Below are positions 9,823 through 20,575 of a stretch of DNA of 64,000 nt, in pieces. A model generated the notes under the pieces. It saw nothing but the letters and a program-made list of their open reading frames with translations, did not search any database and was not told where the DNA came from. This DNA is from Atriophallophorus winterbourni (taxonomy: Eukaryota > Platyhelminthes > Trematoda > Plagiorchiida > Microphallidae). A program made the position numbers and the translations under genes. Position 1 is the stretch's first letter. Each line of letters opens with the position of its first letter. The DNA lies in assembly GCA_013407085.1 (NCBI GenBank), contig JACCGJ010015250.1, forward strand, positions 62,001 to 126,000. The letters run 5' to 3'.

Positions 9823-10320
9823 CAAAGAAATTTGAGTGCAATCGGTTAGAGTAGTTAGAGCAGGTCGACAGACGGTCAATAAGGTGGATGGGGCAGAAAT
9901 CTCCACAATCTGGCGCTCGGCACTGATGCGAAAGTAAATAGTTTTTATTCACCGTATACCTATTAGTTAATTAGATTTTTGTTTTTCTTCAAAAATCCCC
10001 CTAGCCCCGTTCGTTATGTACTTTTACGTATGTGGGTAGCTGTGTCAACTGACCGTGTTCACTTGTATCAGATTGTTTTGGATACACACTGTGAGGAAAA
10101 CGGACCACTGATCCTGGTCATTCCCACGAGACGTGGCACACTCTAGGCGTACTATAGGCTGTTTAGCGGTAAGGTCAAATAAGTGGTGGTGGGTTGACTA
10201 CTACTTAATCATGTTCCCTGTCCTAACTATCACCCTTGGTCTGACGAAGCTTCTGTGTCAGAAGTGAAACGTTACCCAAAAACTACTCTAACCGATTGCA
10301 CTCAAATTTCTTTGCATTGA
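9823..10320. repeat. ~500-bp element with ~38-bp terminal inverted repeats, copy 1
   Basis: The left end AATGCAAAGAAATTTGAGTG CAATCGGTTAGAGTAGTT has its exact complement at 10281-10318. No transposase lies between. Decayed relatives of the right end occur near 3820 (TGTAACCGATTGCAC) and 32555 (TCTAACCGATTGCCTTCAAA), so the end belongs to a dispersed family. No clear target duplication is seen. A MITE or part of a Penelope-like repeat are both possible. Confidence 0.6.
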
Positions 10321-10355
10321 GAATACACGATCGGTCCCAAACATATTCCAATCTA

Positions 10356-12709
10356 TTAACCCTTTCATGCCTGAATTATTTTCTAACCCGAAATAAAATA
10401 TTTTTCTTCGGAAACGAGTTGCCCAGGGGTGAAATAACACAAATAATATGAAACGTTTGTGATATTCACATAATTGAGAAAATAACAAAATGTAACCAAT
10501 TGGTTACACACGGAAGAAGTCATCAGTGTTCAGGCGTCATTTCCTTATGGCACTGCATTGTACTTTTGTGTGATAGCCTCTATAACATGTTTTGTCATAG
10601 GTCAGACACAGAGTTACATCGCATTTTTGACACCTCACTTTAGTCAATCCTTTTACACAGTGCTTGCATCTCTTCCGGGTTTTCGAGATGAGCGGAAAAT
10701 GTCCAACGTTGTCGAAACGGACTGAATTCACTGGGCAAAAGATTTTCCTCATCTTCTGTGCCGGTTGCTGCATGTCTGTTTTAGACCTTGGCCTTCCTCT
10801 TGGAGTTATGGACGGAGTCATTAGAGCGATTGCTAGGTCTTATTTGAAGTCAGAGAGACACATTCCTGTTGAAATCATGAAATCACAGGTCCTTCGCTAT
10901 AACAACCAAGCATTTACCACACTCAGATCTAACAGATAGAAAAACATCCTCATGTACCATTTCTTCGACTTGAAATCGGTAAGATAAAGTTCGATCAACA
11001 TATTGCACAAATCGACTCCCCCATGAATTTATTATATTCTTTTACAACGAAAGGTCTACCAAATTCTACATATGACTTCTGTTTTCGATCCCATCTCATC
11101 ACTGTATCAGCCGGTTCTATTCCCGCATATGAAGAAAGTAGGTGAATTGGTTTGTTGTCAAACCACTTCACAGCTATTATATTACTATTGATTTCAAATC
11201 TGAAGTCGTAACTTCCTCTCCCATCTTTTTGTAGCAGTTTATCATTCTTCAGTATACATCTTTTCAGCCTGTTCACCCTGACGGTAGACACATTGAGAAT
11301 ACCAGATTCCTGTAGCTTCCTTGATAAGCCCAATGAAGAGAACCAGTTATCATAAAATAACTTGTAGTTCTTGTGCTTGGGTATACATTCAGCAAGCCGA
11401 AGTGCGTAGGTTGATGACACTCCAACTTCGGAATCTTCCTTCTTCCGATCCTTCCCCGTATAAATCTCGAAGTCATAAATAAGGCGACTCGATCCTGCTC
11501 TAGATATGACTTTATACCCCATTTATGTGGCCTTCTTGAATTGTATTGTTTTAAGGAGATATGCGCTTTGGTAGGAATGATTTGTTCATCCACGGCTTGA
11601 TGTTCTTCTTGTGGAAGTTTCTGACAGTTCGATTTGATGGAATCCATAATTGGTCGAATTTTGAATAGTTTGTCGTCTTTGTTTCCATCTTCCATCTGCA
11701 AAACGTTATCATTAAAGTGAAGATAGCGCTTTATCTCCTCATATCTCCCTCGACTCATTTAACTCGAAACTGCTTTGAGGCTTAAGCTTTTTTTCCAGTA
11801 AGTTCGATAACTAGGAACTTTGATTATACCAGTTAGGAGTGTGATCCCCACGAAAGTTCTCATATCCGTATTGTCAATTCGCAAATCTTTACCAGCGGTC
11901 TGCATTGCATAAATTTTGGTTTGGTAAGCCATTGTCTCGAATGCCGAATTGTCGAACATCAACTTATAAAAGGAAATCGATGAAAATGATCGCCATTCTT
12001 CGTCAACAGAAAGTACATCTTTCCATTCAATATCTTCAGGAGGACAGAATTCCTAGTTCCTCCACGTTATTTATCGTCTATCGCTCCTACTTGATTCGAG
12101 CACATCATTTTCAGTCGCGATTTCTGTTTCGACATTCCGCATGATCTGGAGCTGCTGGATGACATTCTCACCATGGATGCCTATCAGAGGAGATCTGGGT
12201 CGTGGGCGTATGAGTAAGTGTCCGCAGTTATCGATCGTGCGATCTGCCATGGAAACAATGAGCGCTACACGGTCGTGAGACACTTCCAACAGGCCTGTAC
12301 GATTTTGGGGACGTCTGCCGGATGTAACATAAAGGTTACATCTATTTAAATGCAACGCATTTCGAATATTTTCTGATTTATTTCAATTTTTTACATAATG
12401 TCTTTGTAGGCATGACTAAGTTTATACTGGAACAAAATTTATAATAACTGAGACTTTCACACGATTTTTATTCGGCTCACAAAACTGCGAATTGTGAGGA
12501 TACGTTCGAAACCCGTACCAGCACATACTTTCTCTTTCACTTTGGACAAGTCAATGATGATTGCGAACAAAGAATGAAACCACCCTGCAGTTGACAAAAT
12601 TCTGTATGCCGCCGTGCAAAAAAAATTCGGAAAATTCAGTTAGAATTAGCTTAAAATGTTTTGCGAAGTTCATGTAACTAAAAGGTTACATCCGTCCTGA
12701 AAGGCTTAA
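10356..12709 (-). mobile_element. piggyBac element copy 1 (2354 bp with TTAA ends)
   Basis: TTAA lies at both ends (10356-10359 and 12706-12709), the known piggyBac target. Terminal inverted repeats are imperfect: TTAACCCTTTCATGCCTGA at one end and the complement TTAAGCCTTTCAGGACGGA at the other. Subterminal GGTTACAT/ATGTAACC motifs recur near both ends. The interior is the transposase pseudogene. Confidence 0.92.
10537..12355 (-). pseudogene. piggyBac transposase, copy 1, broken
   Basis: Family landmarks on the minus strand in order: first catalytic Asp in AVDEQIIPTKAHISL, second in FYDNWFSSLGL, third in GGVDLCNMLIELYL, then a Cys-rich C-terminal domain (CKHCVKGLTKVRCQKCD). Defects shared with copy 2 are an in-frame TAA before MSRGRYEEI, a frameshift near 11520, one near 11010 and stops near 10930 and 10845. 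Copy 1 has extra nonsense changes near 12053 and 12068. The element was dead before the block was duplicated. Confidence 0.9.
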
Positions 12710-13159
12710 GGAACATTTTTATTCCAAATGATGCACTCTATGTACGGTTGAATTTTAAAATTCGTCCTAATTGCAAACAGCCTTTGCGCCTCAAAAATGG
12801 TTAGAAAATTGATAGGAAAGTTGTTGGCATGACTTTACCAGTTGGCTAGAACTCAGTCACGACCACTGATTTTTGAGGTCGAATGTGAAGTGTCATCTTC
12901 AAGCTATGAAACAAGTAGTACAACTTTCGGCTGATGACAGCGTGCAACCACCACTGGTTGTTCGAGTACCACACATATTATCGCATGCTTGTGATGTCCA
13001 ATCATTTTAAACATCAACCGACGGAGGCCAACAAAAAGTTGAAAGGTTACGCGGTGGCTGTAGTTAGCTTAACCATTTGGGAAATCCGGGTAAGAGTAAA
13101 GTCACGTGTGTGATTGATCCGGCTGTTTTTATCGCCTTCCCATTTCTAATTTGCTAATA

Positions 13160-13235
13160 CATTATATATATATATATATTAGAATATATATGTATATAAT
13201 ATATATTTTATATATATATATATATATATATCTGA
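13160..13235. repeat. (TA)n microsatellite at the end of duplication copy 1
   Basis: TA-rich tract exactly where homology to copy 2 ends, marking a rearrangement boundary. Confidence 0.85.
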
Positions 13236-13239
13236 ATTG

Positions 13240-14200
13240 GAAGCTGCAGCAAACATAGGTGAATTAGAAAGACTGTTTCGACTATTTCGTACCTCGTCTG
13301 GAAGCTGTATTTTTAGCACGAATCTCGCAGATTCGTCAGGAAAGTCGATTTATGACCTTGTTGATAATGATAGCTAGATGAATTGAGTAATTCTATCAGT
13401 TTGTAAAAATCCCGTCAGCTATCAGTGCAGTTATCACTCCCCCAGTTCAGAAATGCAGTTATAAAGCAAACTACGATGCTCATTCGAAATACGCTATTTC
13501 AAGTGGCTTGAACAAAATGTTATGTTCTATCTGCGAGAATGACTTTTTCCGTCAGACTGGGGTATGTCTATTACCCAACCCTTACCTAAAAGTTGAGATA
13601 TATCTTTGTGGTATAACTTAGTCTAACTAAGTCTAATCGATACTCTAGCTAAACTGTTTGCAACGATACTGGTAAATCGGCACTCTGTCGAAAGAAATCT
13701 GTGCACTAGACTCAACCTAAATGGGTTTTTCCCCGGCCAAATATTTACGTTACGCAGGATTCTGGAGCACCATGCACGGTATCAACAGCATACGATGGAA
13801 CGATTTATCGATTTCAGCGCTGCTATAGATTCCATAGACCGTGGTTGTGTATGGGACATCATGCTATCTAATGGGTTCCCTTGAAGCTCGTTAGCCTTTT
13901 TAGAGTCTATTAAAACTCAACTAGGGCTCGGGTTCGCGTCTACGATGAGGAGTCTCGCAAATATGATTCACACATATGAGTCAGTTATGGCTGTCCGTTA
14001 TTGTCAGTTCTATTGAACTATGTAGTCGACTGACGATCAAGGGGTTTTACTTTCAACGGATCTCAGATCTCGAATACGCGGATGATGTTTTTTTTTTGTT
14101 GTAATGGCCTTTAGACCGCATTAATAGCTAAGCTGTGAAAATTGACCACGAGATAAACGAATGCATTTGATACCGCTAAAGCAAGCGCCTAGCAATTGAA
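13240..14200 (+). pseudogene. RTE-like reverse transcriptase remnant
   Basis: The plus strand shows fragments such as IFTLRRILEHHARYQQHTME and FIDFSAAIDSIDRGCVWDIM, the RT motif-A neighbourhood of trematode RTE-like elements (FxDFxAAFDSxDR), followed near 14080 by a decayed EYADD segment. Many stops and frame changes are present, so it is an old copy. Confidence 0.75.
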
Positions 14201-14218
14201 CGCTAGGTTTGTCCCATC

Positions 14219-14590
14219 GTGTATGTTTCAGTCTTCAAATACCTCTGCTATAGTATGTTGCCCATTCGTCAGGCGAGTATTAAAGAAAATTTATCCGATG
14301 ATCGTGCGCGTAATGCGTTTTTTAGCCGAAAAACACCCTTTGGCGACGACTCGGGACCAGCCCCAAAACTAAAGTACGTGTTTGCCAAAGAGCGATCAGC
14401 ACTGTACTGTTTTAAAATCGTACGTCCATTAGTGCCTTCGGTTTTCCTTGGGCTTCCGAAATACTGACCGGTGATTTAGCGCAGCCTTTCGGATGTGTTG
14501 CAGAGGAATACGTCCGCTTTTCACTCACATTCAACGGCTAAGAATGCACTAGTTTGGCTAGGTCCCACTAAAAACGGTGACAAGGCAGTC
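14219..14590. other. Stretch without recognised gene
   Basis: An 82-codon plus-strand frame at 14219-14467 resembles no family I know and is probably the decayed tail of the RT remnant to its left. Nothing else is seen. Confidence 0.3.
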
Positions 14591-14650
14591 GAGTCGACAC
14601 CTGCCTTTCAACTGGAGGATGGAGGATGTAGATAGCATGGGAATTCCTAC

Positions 14651-14692
14651 CTTCTACGTCGTTCGAAAGTGGACACGCGACTCGAGTCTGAT
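14651..14692 (-). CDS. MEG-like paralogue B, candidate 42-nt exon
   Basis: Acceptor AGGTAGATGCAG and donor GTAGGAAT bound 42 nt. In phase 1 after a G it reads DQTRVACPLSNDVE. The copy at 29428-29469 differs by an Arg-to-Thr change and two silent third-position changes, a pattern that fits past coding constraint. The acceptor lacks a strong pyrimidine tract, so the call is tentative. Confidence 0.45.
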
Positions 14693-14948
14693 CTGCATCT
14701 ACCTCGTCTATGATCAATGCGCAAGCGTTGCACTGATTCCAGACATCAACAAATCCGTCTAATCCAATTGTAGAGCCAGCCGTGTGAAAGTAAAAGTAAA
14801 ATACTTTAGCCGGACATGATTTGCTGAAATTTCAACTACATATGCTACTGCATGAACCCGTGAATTCCCACGTTGTTTCAGACTACATCTAATGTATCCC
14901 TTAGATGCAAACATGATATGCTCTTTGAATAGATCAGAAAGTTCTCAC

Positions 14949-14972
14949 CTGCGCAACCGGTATTACCGCCAG
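14949..14972 (-). CDS. MEG-like paralogue B, candidate 24-nt micro-exon
   Basis: Acceptor CATAGTTAATTGATAG, then CTGGCGGTAATACCGGTTGC GCAG, then donor GTGAGAAC. In phase 1 after a G it reads AGGNTGCA and leaves a G that joins in frame with the 42-nt exon downstream. The equivalent segment at 30324-30346 has lost its acceptor and one base. Confidence 0.5.
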
Positions 14973-15049
14973 CTATCAATTAACTATGACTTGAGTGTGT
15001 ACAAATTTGAATATTAAGCAAAGTGTGGGAATTACTAATCGAATAATGA

Positions 15050-15059
15050 TTTATATATA

Positions 15060-15097
<38 letters not shown>

Positions 15098-15219
15098 TGG
15101 TTCGTTATAATCAATATTGTGGTGTATAGCTTTTATACCATAAATATTAACCTTGATACGAGATTAATCAACTTTGCACATTTGTTTCGAATTTGATGCT
15201 ACTAATTATAGCCTACATG

Positions 15220-15274
<55 letters not shown>
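15050..15274. other. (TA)n tracts and inverted copy of a 30.6-kb segment
   Basis: Microsatellites lie at about 15050-15093 and 15227-15274. The stretch between (about 15110-15225) is an inverted copy of sequence near 30550-30700, including the CGAAACAAATGTGCAAAGTT segment. No coding signal is seen. Confidence 0.6.
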
Positions 15275-15275
<1 letters not shown>

Positions 15276-16408
15276 TCAAATCTCAGTACTATGCCACCCG
15301 TTGGGACCGAGCAAGAGTGGCATAGTAGCAAGAGTGGCGTAGTAACGAGATTTTGTACAAACGGCTTTATTTTCTGAAGTCCATCATTTATTTGCCCAAT
15401 CGATCAGTCCAAAGCTCTCAGAAATCGTCGGCTGACGCATCTTCTTTCGTCGGATCTCGTTCATCTCGTTGTCTAGCCGATCACACGCTTGCATCAGTCT
15501 CGTCCAGGTTGAAGACTTCATCTGCAGAGAACTGCCTGCGTAAGGGCCGGAGAACCTGCTGCTGCCAATCAATAAGGGATTGGGAATCCACCGCTCCAGC
15601 TTCGCCCTGCACTGTCTTGAACGTGACGCCATTGAGCTTCTTGAAGCTGTCTAACCAACCGTCGCTCGCCATGAAGTCTGGGATGTGCATCAGCTCGGCC
15701 AGTTTTATCGCCTTCTCCTTGATCAGATCGCCGCTGACAGGCAGATTCAGTCCTCTTGCTTGCTCCAGCCACATCAGCACTCCCTCCTCAAACTTCGGGC
15801 CGTGAGGCTGCGTCAGCTTCATGCGCTTCGATGGAACTCCAGCTTTGATTGCAGCTTTAATTGCATCCTTCGTGCTGAGAATGCCCTTCACGGTGGTTCT
15901 CTTAACTTCGACGCCTATTTCTTGCTAATCTCCCTCGCCAACTTGGACTGATTCGGCTCCTTCTTCGCAGCATCGATGATCTCGAACTTCTCCTTCAGCG
16001 TAAAGTCGGTTCGCTTGCGTTTCTGAGCTGGCATTATGGGCTGAATTGTTTGAAAAATACCGATGTCACTGTTGTGAGTGTCTGTTTGTGCGCGCGCTTT
16101 CGTGGGTCTATCTATTGATACTTAAAGCAAGAGTAGGAAAGAGGCTTCTCGTTGTGCGTCAGATGATTGGCTTGTTGTAACTGGCGTCAGGGAGAAACAT
16201 CGCGTGTTTGACCTTGAAACCGGCTGACTATATGCGTAAAATGCGCAAAAATGCACTTTTAAATAGTCACAGAATAGTGGCATAGTAGCGAGAGTAGGGA
16301 GTGGCATAGTAAATTTATTTTGTATTGAACTTTGTCGGGACCGAGCAAAAGTGGCATAGTAGCGAGAGTGGCATAGTAACGAGGTGGCATAGTACCGAGA
16401 TTTCAGTG
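15275..16408 (-). mobile_element. Tigger/pogo element copy 2, internally deleted, in a (TA)n target
   Basis: Both termini are present: CTCAAATCTCAGTACTATGC on the left and the complement CACTGAAATCTCGGTACTAT on the right, each next to TA. Subterminal GTGGCATAGTA(A/G)CGAG repeats occur at both ends. The transposase lacks most of the DDE core. The left junction joins CTTGCATCAG to TCTCGTCCAG, sharing a CAG with copy 1 on both sides, so the gap is a deletion with 3-bp microhomology. Confidence 0.9.
15481..16035 (-). pseudogene. Tigger transposase N-terminal fragment
   Basis: From the ATG at about 16035 it reads MPAQKRKRTDFTLKEKFEII, a CENP-B-type HTH start, until an in-frame TAG. A second frame (15891-15481) covers the DNA-binding region through FNLDET, where the first catalytic Asp lies, then meets the deletion. 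It cannot make a working enzyme; at best it is a non-autonomous carrier of the ends. Confidence 0.85.
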
Positions 16409-16422
16409 TATATATATATATA

Positions 16423-16463
16423 GCCAGAATGGCTATTATGACTAAAAGACATAGCAGCTTCAT
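16423..16463 (-). pseudogene. MEG-like paralogue B, truncated signal-peptide exon
   Basis: The ATG at 16463-16461 and 13 further codons (MKLLCLLVIIAILA) match MEG A exon 1. Homology stops in the Ala codon, replaced by a TA run and then a Tigger element, so the last codons and the splice donor are gone. An open frame runs on into the Tigger end (to 16122) but that extension is not native. Confidence 0.75.
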
Positions 16464-17055
16464 AGTTAGGCTTCAACGGACGAAGATAATAGAAGCAATA
16501 TTTTCTTAAGCGAATTCAGACACTTTTATTCAATGACCTGCACGGTGGTTGGTCCGATTTATCATTTGAGTTCATCAGCAGCTCTCACAACCCGGTGCAT
16601 ACAGAAAGATGAATCGTTTTTGACAAAACTTAGAAAAAAAACATCATTTTCTTACAATGATCGATATGTTATATTGATTTTTGGTTTCTCTATTCCGAAA
16701 TAAGACTTAATGCAGTGCGTTATTAAAAAAGCTACACACATACAGAGTGCAAAATAGCAACCAAACCAGATTGGCAGATGCAATAATCAAGATTCAAGAT
16801 TCATGATGATATCGCATTAACAAATAACAAAATGTTTCAATTAAAGCTACAAGATCCATATGAATATATAACATATATAACATATATACATATAAACATT
16901 ATGAATAAGTCCACATGACTTGGGATAGGTTGAGAAATGTTTTGTTAATATGTAGAGGTGATATAATAATCGTCAAGTTTTCTTCAAAATAAAACTAATC
17001 AAGTGGATCAATGTATCACTGTGATCACATCCCCAAACTTACACTCTACAACTAG

Positions 17056-17079
17056 CTTTACGCTGTTTGCCGTCATCAG
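17056..17079 (-). ncRNA. Hammerhead-like motif 1, duplicate copy
   Basis: The duplicate of 8974-8997 in the second segmental copy, same sequence. It carries no independent evidence of conservation because the whole block was copied recently. Confidence 0.33.
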
Positions 17080-17272
17080 GTGGAGAGAGCAAGATTATGA
17101 TCAGTGAGCCAAGAAACTGAAAAAAGTAGTAAACAAAGTTATACTTGAAATGAGTACGTACAACGAGACAAAATCTTCAAATTCTGAATCACAAAGGGAC
17201 TGCCTGTTTAACGCTCAAGACGCATAAAATTGCCAATGTATTTCAGGTCTCGCTTCTCGCTCACCTTCACAC

Positions 17273-17306
17273 CACGACCGGTTTCTGGCTGTTTGCCGAC
17301 ATCATG
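17273..17306 (-). ncRNA. Hammerhead-like motif 2, duplicate copy
   Basis: The duplicate of 9191-9224 in the second segmental copy, same sequence. Confidence 0.33.
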
Positions 17307-17377
17307 TATAGACAGTAAAGATTAGGTTCAATGCGCCTTGAATCATTGAGAAAGTAATACATAAACAAGTATAATTG

Positions 17378-20300
17378 AACTCAGAACTCAGAACTCAGAA
17401 AATTGTATGGTAGAAAAAGCATTAAGCTTAACAATAACCATAGGATGACAAGGTATATGGAACATATAAAAATATATAAATAATATAAAATATCTCAAAA
17501 ATCAATAGGGACATTCGCATAACGCATGGTTCGTCATAAACTCATCGAGTTTGGAAGCGAAAACCTCAACAGATTCTGATCGTTTGATTTCTTCAGGCAA
17601 ATATTTCCAAGTGAAACAAATTCTTACGGAGAAGAAATTACGACGTATATCCAATCGAGAATGCGGAATGCTTAAAGCCTTTGAATGTGTTCGTGTTCTA
17701 GTATGGTCATTGGGATGGTTTACAGAATGCATGATTTTGAAGGTCAACATAAGGTCACTACGTATCCGCCGTTGGGTAAAATCTTGTAGGTTCAGTTTTA
17801 ACATTCGCTCTGTGATAGGCAAATTTCTGTAGCGGGAGACCAACTTTGTAGCAGGATGATAAATCCTGTCGAGTAGTTCGATATCCTTCCTCAGCCATGG
17901 TGCCCAGGCTTGGATGGAATATTCCATAACAGGACGTATATACGTGTTAATTACCCGGGGTAGGGTTTCGGGCGTAAAAATCCGGAATATTCTTTTGAGA
18001 AGACTCAAGATACGGCAAGCTTTATTGTACACCATCCGGCAATGCTGTCCAGGCTTCAGGTTAAACGAAACCCAGATACCCAGATCTTTTTCTGCTGTGG
18101 TCCAGACGAGATCTTGCGTGCCAAGCTGATACGTGTGGTGCAGAGATTTCCCAAGCTGCAGCATTTTACATTTCGCAGGGTTAAATGGTAACTCATTTAA
18201 CTGGGACCAACGAAATAAGATGCTTAGATCCCGTTGTAATGCCATACAGTCATTAACAGACCTGACACGTTTCCAAATTTTAATATCATCGGCAAATAGT
18301 ATCAAGTTGCATCCAATATCCTCTACTATATCGTTCATATACACCAAGAATAGAAGAGGTCCAAGCACCGAGCCTTGCGGAACTCCACTCGTGACGTCTA
18401 TTTTTCTAGATAAGGTGCTGCCAACGCGAACTTGGACGTGTCTATCAGTAAGATAGTCCCTTATCCAATTCAGCAATATTCCCGTTATTCCATAGGATTC
18501 GAGCTTTTTAATTAAGATGTCATGGTTGACTCTATCGAAAGCTTTGGAAATATCGATGTAGCAAGCATGTACAGCCTCACCTTCGTCTAGTGCCTTGGTC
18601 CAATCCTCGAACGTTGTAAGAAGGTTAGATAAACAGCAGCGACCTCTTCGAAAACCGTGTTGTGCTGCGGTCAAAATATTTTGGTTTTCAAAATGTTCTC
18701 TTATGCGCGCAGTCACAATGCGTTCCATTAATTTGGAGATCACCGGAAGTAACGTTACCGGTCTATAGTTTGCTGTGTCTGAACGGCTACCGCCTTTATA
18801 AATAGGAGTTATCATCCCTGCTTTCCATTGCGGTGGTATTTTTCCTTCATTTAAGCTGAGATTGAATATGCGAGTGAGAGGAGCAGTCAAAGCAACGCGA
18901 CACCTGCGAAGTACGGCGGGGGTAATTTTGTCTGCGCCAGGGGACTTCTTTTCGTTTAGTCGACAAAGTTCCCGCCCAACCATGTATTCGTTGATAGTCA
19001 TTTCACTTAATAATTCGAAATGTGGTGAACTTAATGAAACTTGATATGGTATACAACGCTTGGAATTGAAGACAAATGAGTAAAACGTTGCTAAGGCGTC
19101 GGCTGTATCTTGGGCAGTGTGAGTCAATCCATGAGGTGTTTGTACAGAGAATACACCTGGTTTGATCTTTGATCGTTCATTTACTATCTTGTATAGAAGC
19201 TTAGGATTCTTTTCCATTCTCTTAAGCAAGTTCCATTGGAATTGCATGCGATCTTCTCTTACAAGAGTCGTGACGTTATTCCGTATCTTACAGAATCGCT
19301 TCCAAGTTTCTTCCGTACCAAACTTCTTATGAGTTACCCAAGACTCTCGCTTAACAGCTAACCATTTCTTCGTTCTACTCCGAATAACAAACTGGTTGTT
19401 GTAGCTGCATTTGTGTGGTACAAAAATCGAGTTTTCGTAAATCTTCGAATTGAGATAATTTAGAAACGAATTGTAATATGAGCCAGGATCCATTGAATCA
19501 AACTCATGAGTGTGTGCATCCCGGAGACTGATATTTAAGGATTCAAATTGTATTTTCCTTATGACTTTCGTCTGTTCACACAATCGTTCCGCACTACATA
19601 CATAATCAAACAAAAGCACAACATGATCACTCTTCCCCAGTGGTGCCAGGTATTGTATACCCTCTACTGCGGTTGCCTCAGGCGTTAAGACAAGGTCAAG
19701 GGTTGAAGGTTGGTCAAGACCCCGCCAGCGAGTTGGCTGGTTAACGTGATTGTGTAGTGAAGCAAATTCTATAACCTCCTTGAATTTATGTTCAAACGAA
19801 TGCAGGGAGTGCTCATCTCTCGAAAACAGATGCGGGAGATTAAAATCGCCAATGATCAGCAATTGCATAGTCTGGCATCTTGTGATGTGTTGCAATGATT
19901 CGATGAGCTTATCATTGTATGAGCTTTCGGATGATGGCGAGCGGTAAATGATGCCGATCGTACATTCATCTCCATTGACTAGTTTTACTGAACACCACAT
20001 CGTATCAGGAAGGCTGAGGTCAGTATGATCGATGACGTTACACTGCGCTAAACGTTCGTGATAGTAGACTGCAACTCCACCACCGGATTTTCCATCACGA
20101 TCGCGACGAAGTAGTGACATTTTCGGAATCAAAAGCTCAGCATCAGTCATGCAGGGCTGGAACCAAGTCTCTGTAACTGCAACCAAATCGGGTGTAAGTC
20201 TATCACAAAGCTCACATAGTTCAGCTAATTTGTTAGTTAAACACTGAGCATTTGTATATATGCACCTGATCGTATTTGTCTTACACAATGTCGAATCGTG

Positions 20301-20575
20301 TACTGTAGCTATTGGTCCGACTCGCGATGAGCCGGACCCTTTTCGTTTTTTGGGGTAACATTTGAACTGTCAATAACATGATTGCAATCAGGCTGTGGTT
20401 GCGATGGTTCTCTGGGTTTCAGTGAGGGAACACGCTTGGGCACACTTAGTCTCACGTCTGGTTAAGTTTTGAGCGGTTAGATTTCCAGTCGGTGTTCATA
20501 GCGATAGCCATTTCAGTCGTAAGAAAAGTGATTTTCAGAGGACTGGGCCCATTGCCTTTGTAGTTGGAGGATGTG
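17378..20575 (-). mobile_element. CR1-like non-LTR retrotransposon A, 5'-truncated (3198 bp)
   Basis: Inserted in duplication copy 2. Comparison with the empty site at 9295/9296 fixes both ends and shows no target site duplication. The minus-strand 3' end carries three TTCTGAG units, a short tail repeat as in CR1-group elements. The 5' end stops within the last codons of ORF1 (motif GPSPLKITFLTTEMA), which resembles the ORF1 end of element B at 27.9 kb. Confidence 0.92.
17502..20288 (-). CDS. CR1-like ORF2: endonuclease and reverse transcriptase, intact
   Basis: 928 codons without interruption. Residues about 1-240 form an APE-type endonuclease (TETWF, LIIGDFNLPH, LGKSDHVVLLFDYV). Residues about 400-720 form the RT, with NYRPVTLLPVISKLMERI, CYIDISKAFDRVNH, TSGVPQGSVLGPLLFL and the catalytic LFADDIKIW. 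A conserved thumb and C-terminal region follows. It would nick target DNA and copy the element RNA in the nucleus. All key motifs are kept, but the copy lacks a 5' UTR and nearly all of ORF1, so it is unlikely to be expressed on its own. It is the best-preserved protein in the window. The start Met is the first in frame and may not be the native start. Confidence 0.93.
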   Translation of the reverse strand: MCKTNTIRCIYTNAQCLTNKLAELCELCDRLTPDLVAVTETWFQPCMTDAELLIPKMSLLRRDRDGKSGGGVAVYYHERLAQCNVIDHTDLSLPDTMWCSVKLVNGDECTIGIIYRSPSSESSYNDKLIESLQHITRCQTMQLLIIGDFNLPHLFSRDEHSLHSFEHKFKEVIEFASLHNHVNQPTRWRGLDQPSTLDLVLTPEATAVEGIQYLAPLGKSDHVVLLFDYVCSAERLCEQTKVIRKIQFESLNISLRDAHTHEFDSMDPGSYYNSFLNYLNSKIYENSIFVPHKCSYNNQFVIRSRTKKWLAVKRESWVTHKKFGTEETWKRFCKIRNNVTTLVREDRMQFQWNLLKRMEKNPKLLYKIVNERSKIKPGVFSVQTPHGLTHTAQDTADALATFYSFVFNSKRCIPYQVSLSSPHFELLSEMTINEYMVGRELCRLNEKKSPGADKITPAVLRRCRVALTAPLTRIFNLSLNEGKIPPQWKAGMITPIYKGGSRSDTANYRPVTLLPVISKLMERIVTARIREHFENQNILTAAQHGFRRGRCCLSNLLTTFEDWTKALDEGEAVHACYIDISKAFDRVNHDILIKKLESYGITGILLNWIRDYLTDRHVQVRVGSTLSRKIDVTSGVPQGSVLGPLLFLVYMNDIVEDIGCNLILFADDIKIWKRVRSVNDCMALQRDLSILFRWSQLNELPFNPAKCKMLQLGKSLHHTYQLGTQDLVWTTAEKDLGIWVSFNLKPGQHCRMVYNKACRILSLLKRIFRIFTPETLPRVINTYIRPVMEYSIQAWAPWLRKDIELLDRIYHPATKLVSRYRNLPITERMLKLNLQDFTQRRIRSDLMLTFKIMHSVNHPNDHTRTRTHSKALSIPHSRLDIRRNFFSVRICFTWKYLPEEIKRSESVEVFASKLDEFMTNHALCECPY

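Larger units (their letters stand above)
8341..13160. repeat. Segmental duplication, copy 1
   Basis: Matches 16423-24442 base for base apart from scattered substitutions. The offset is 8082 up to 9295 and 11280 after it, the difference being the 3198-bp insertion in copy 2. The block begins inside MEG exon 1 and ends where this copy runs into a (TA)n tract. Copy 1 keeps the uninterrupted empty site. Confidence 0.95.

Noticed and set aside
10664..10939. 91-codon plus-strand frames at 10664 and 21944
   Set aside because: Antisense to the piggyBac C-terminal domain; conserved only because the block is duplicated.
15174..15377. Frame with a poly-(IY) run
   Set aside because: Translation of a (TA)n microsatellite joined to a Tigger end.
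17551..20000. Plus-strand open frames of 60-107 codons
   Set aside because: Antisense shadows of the intact CR1-like ORF2.
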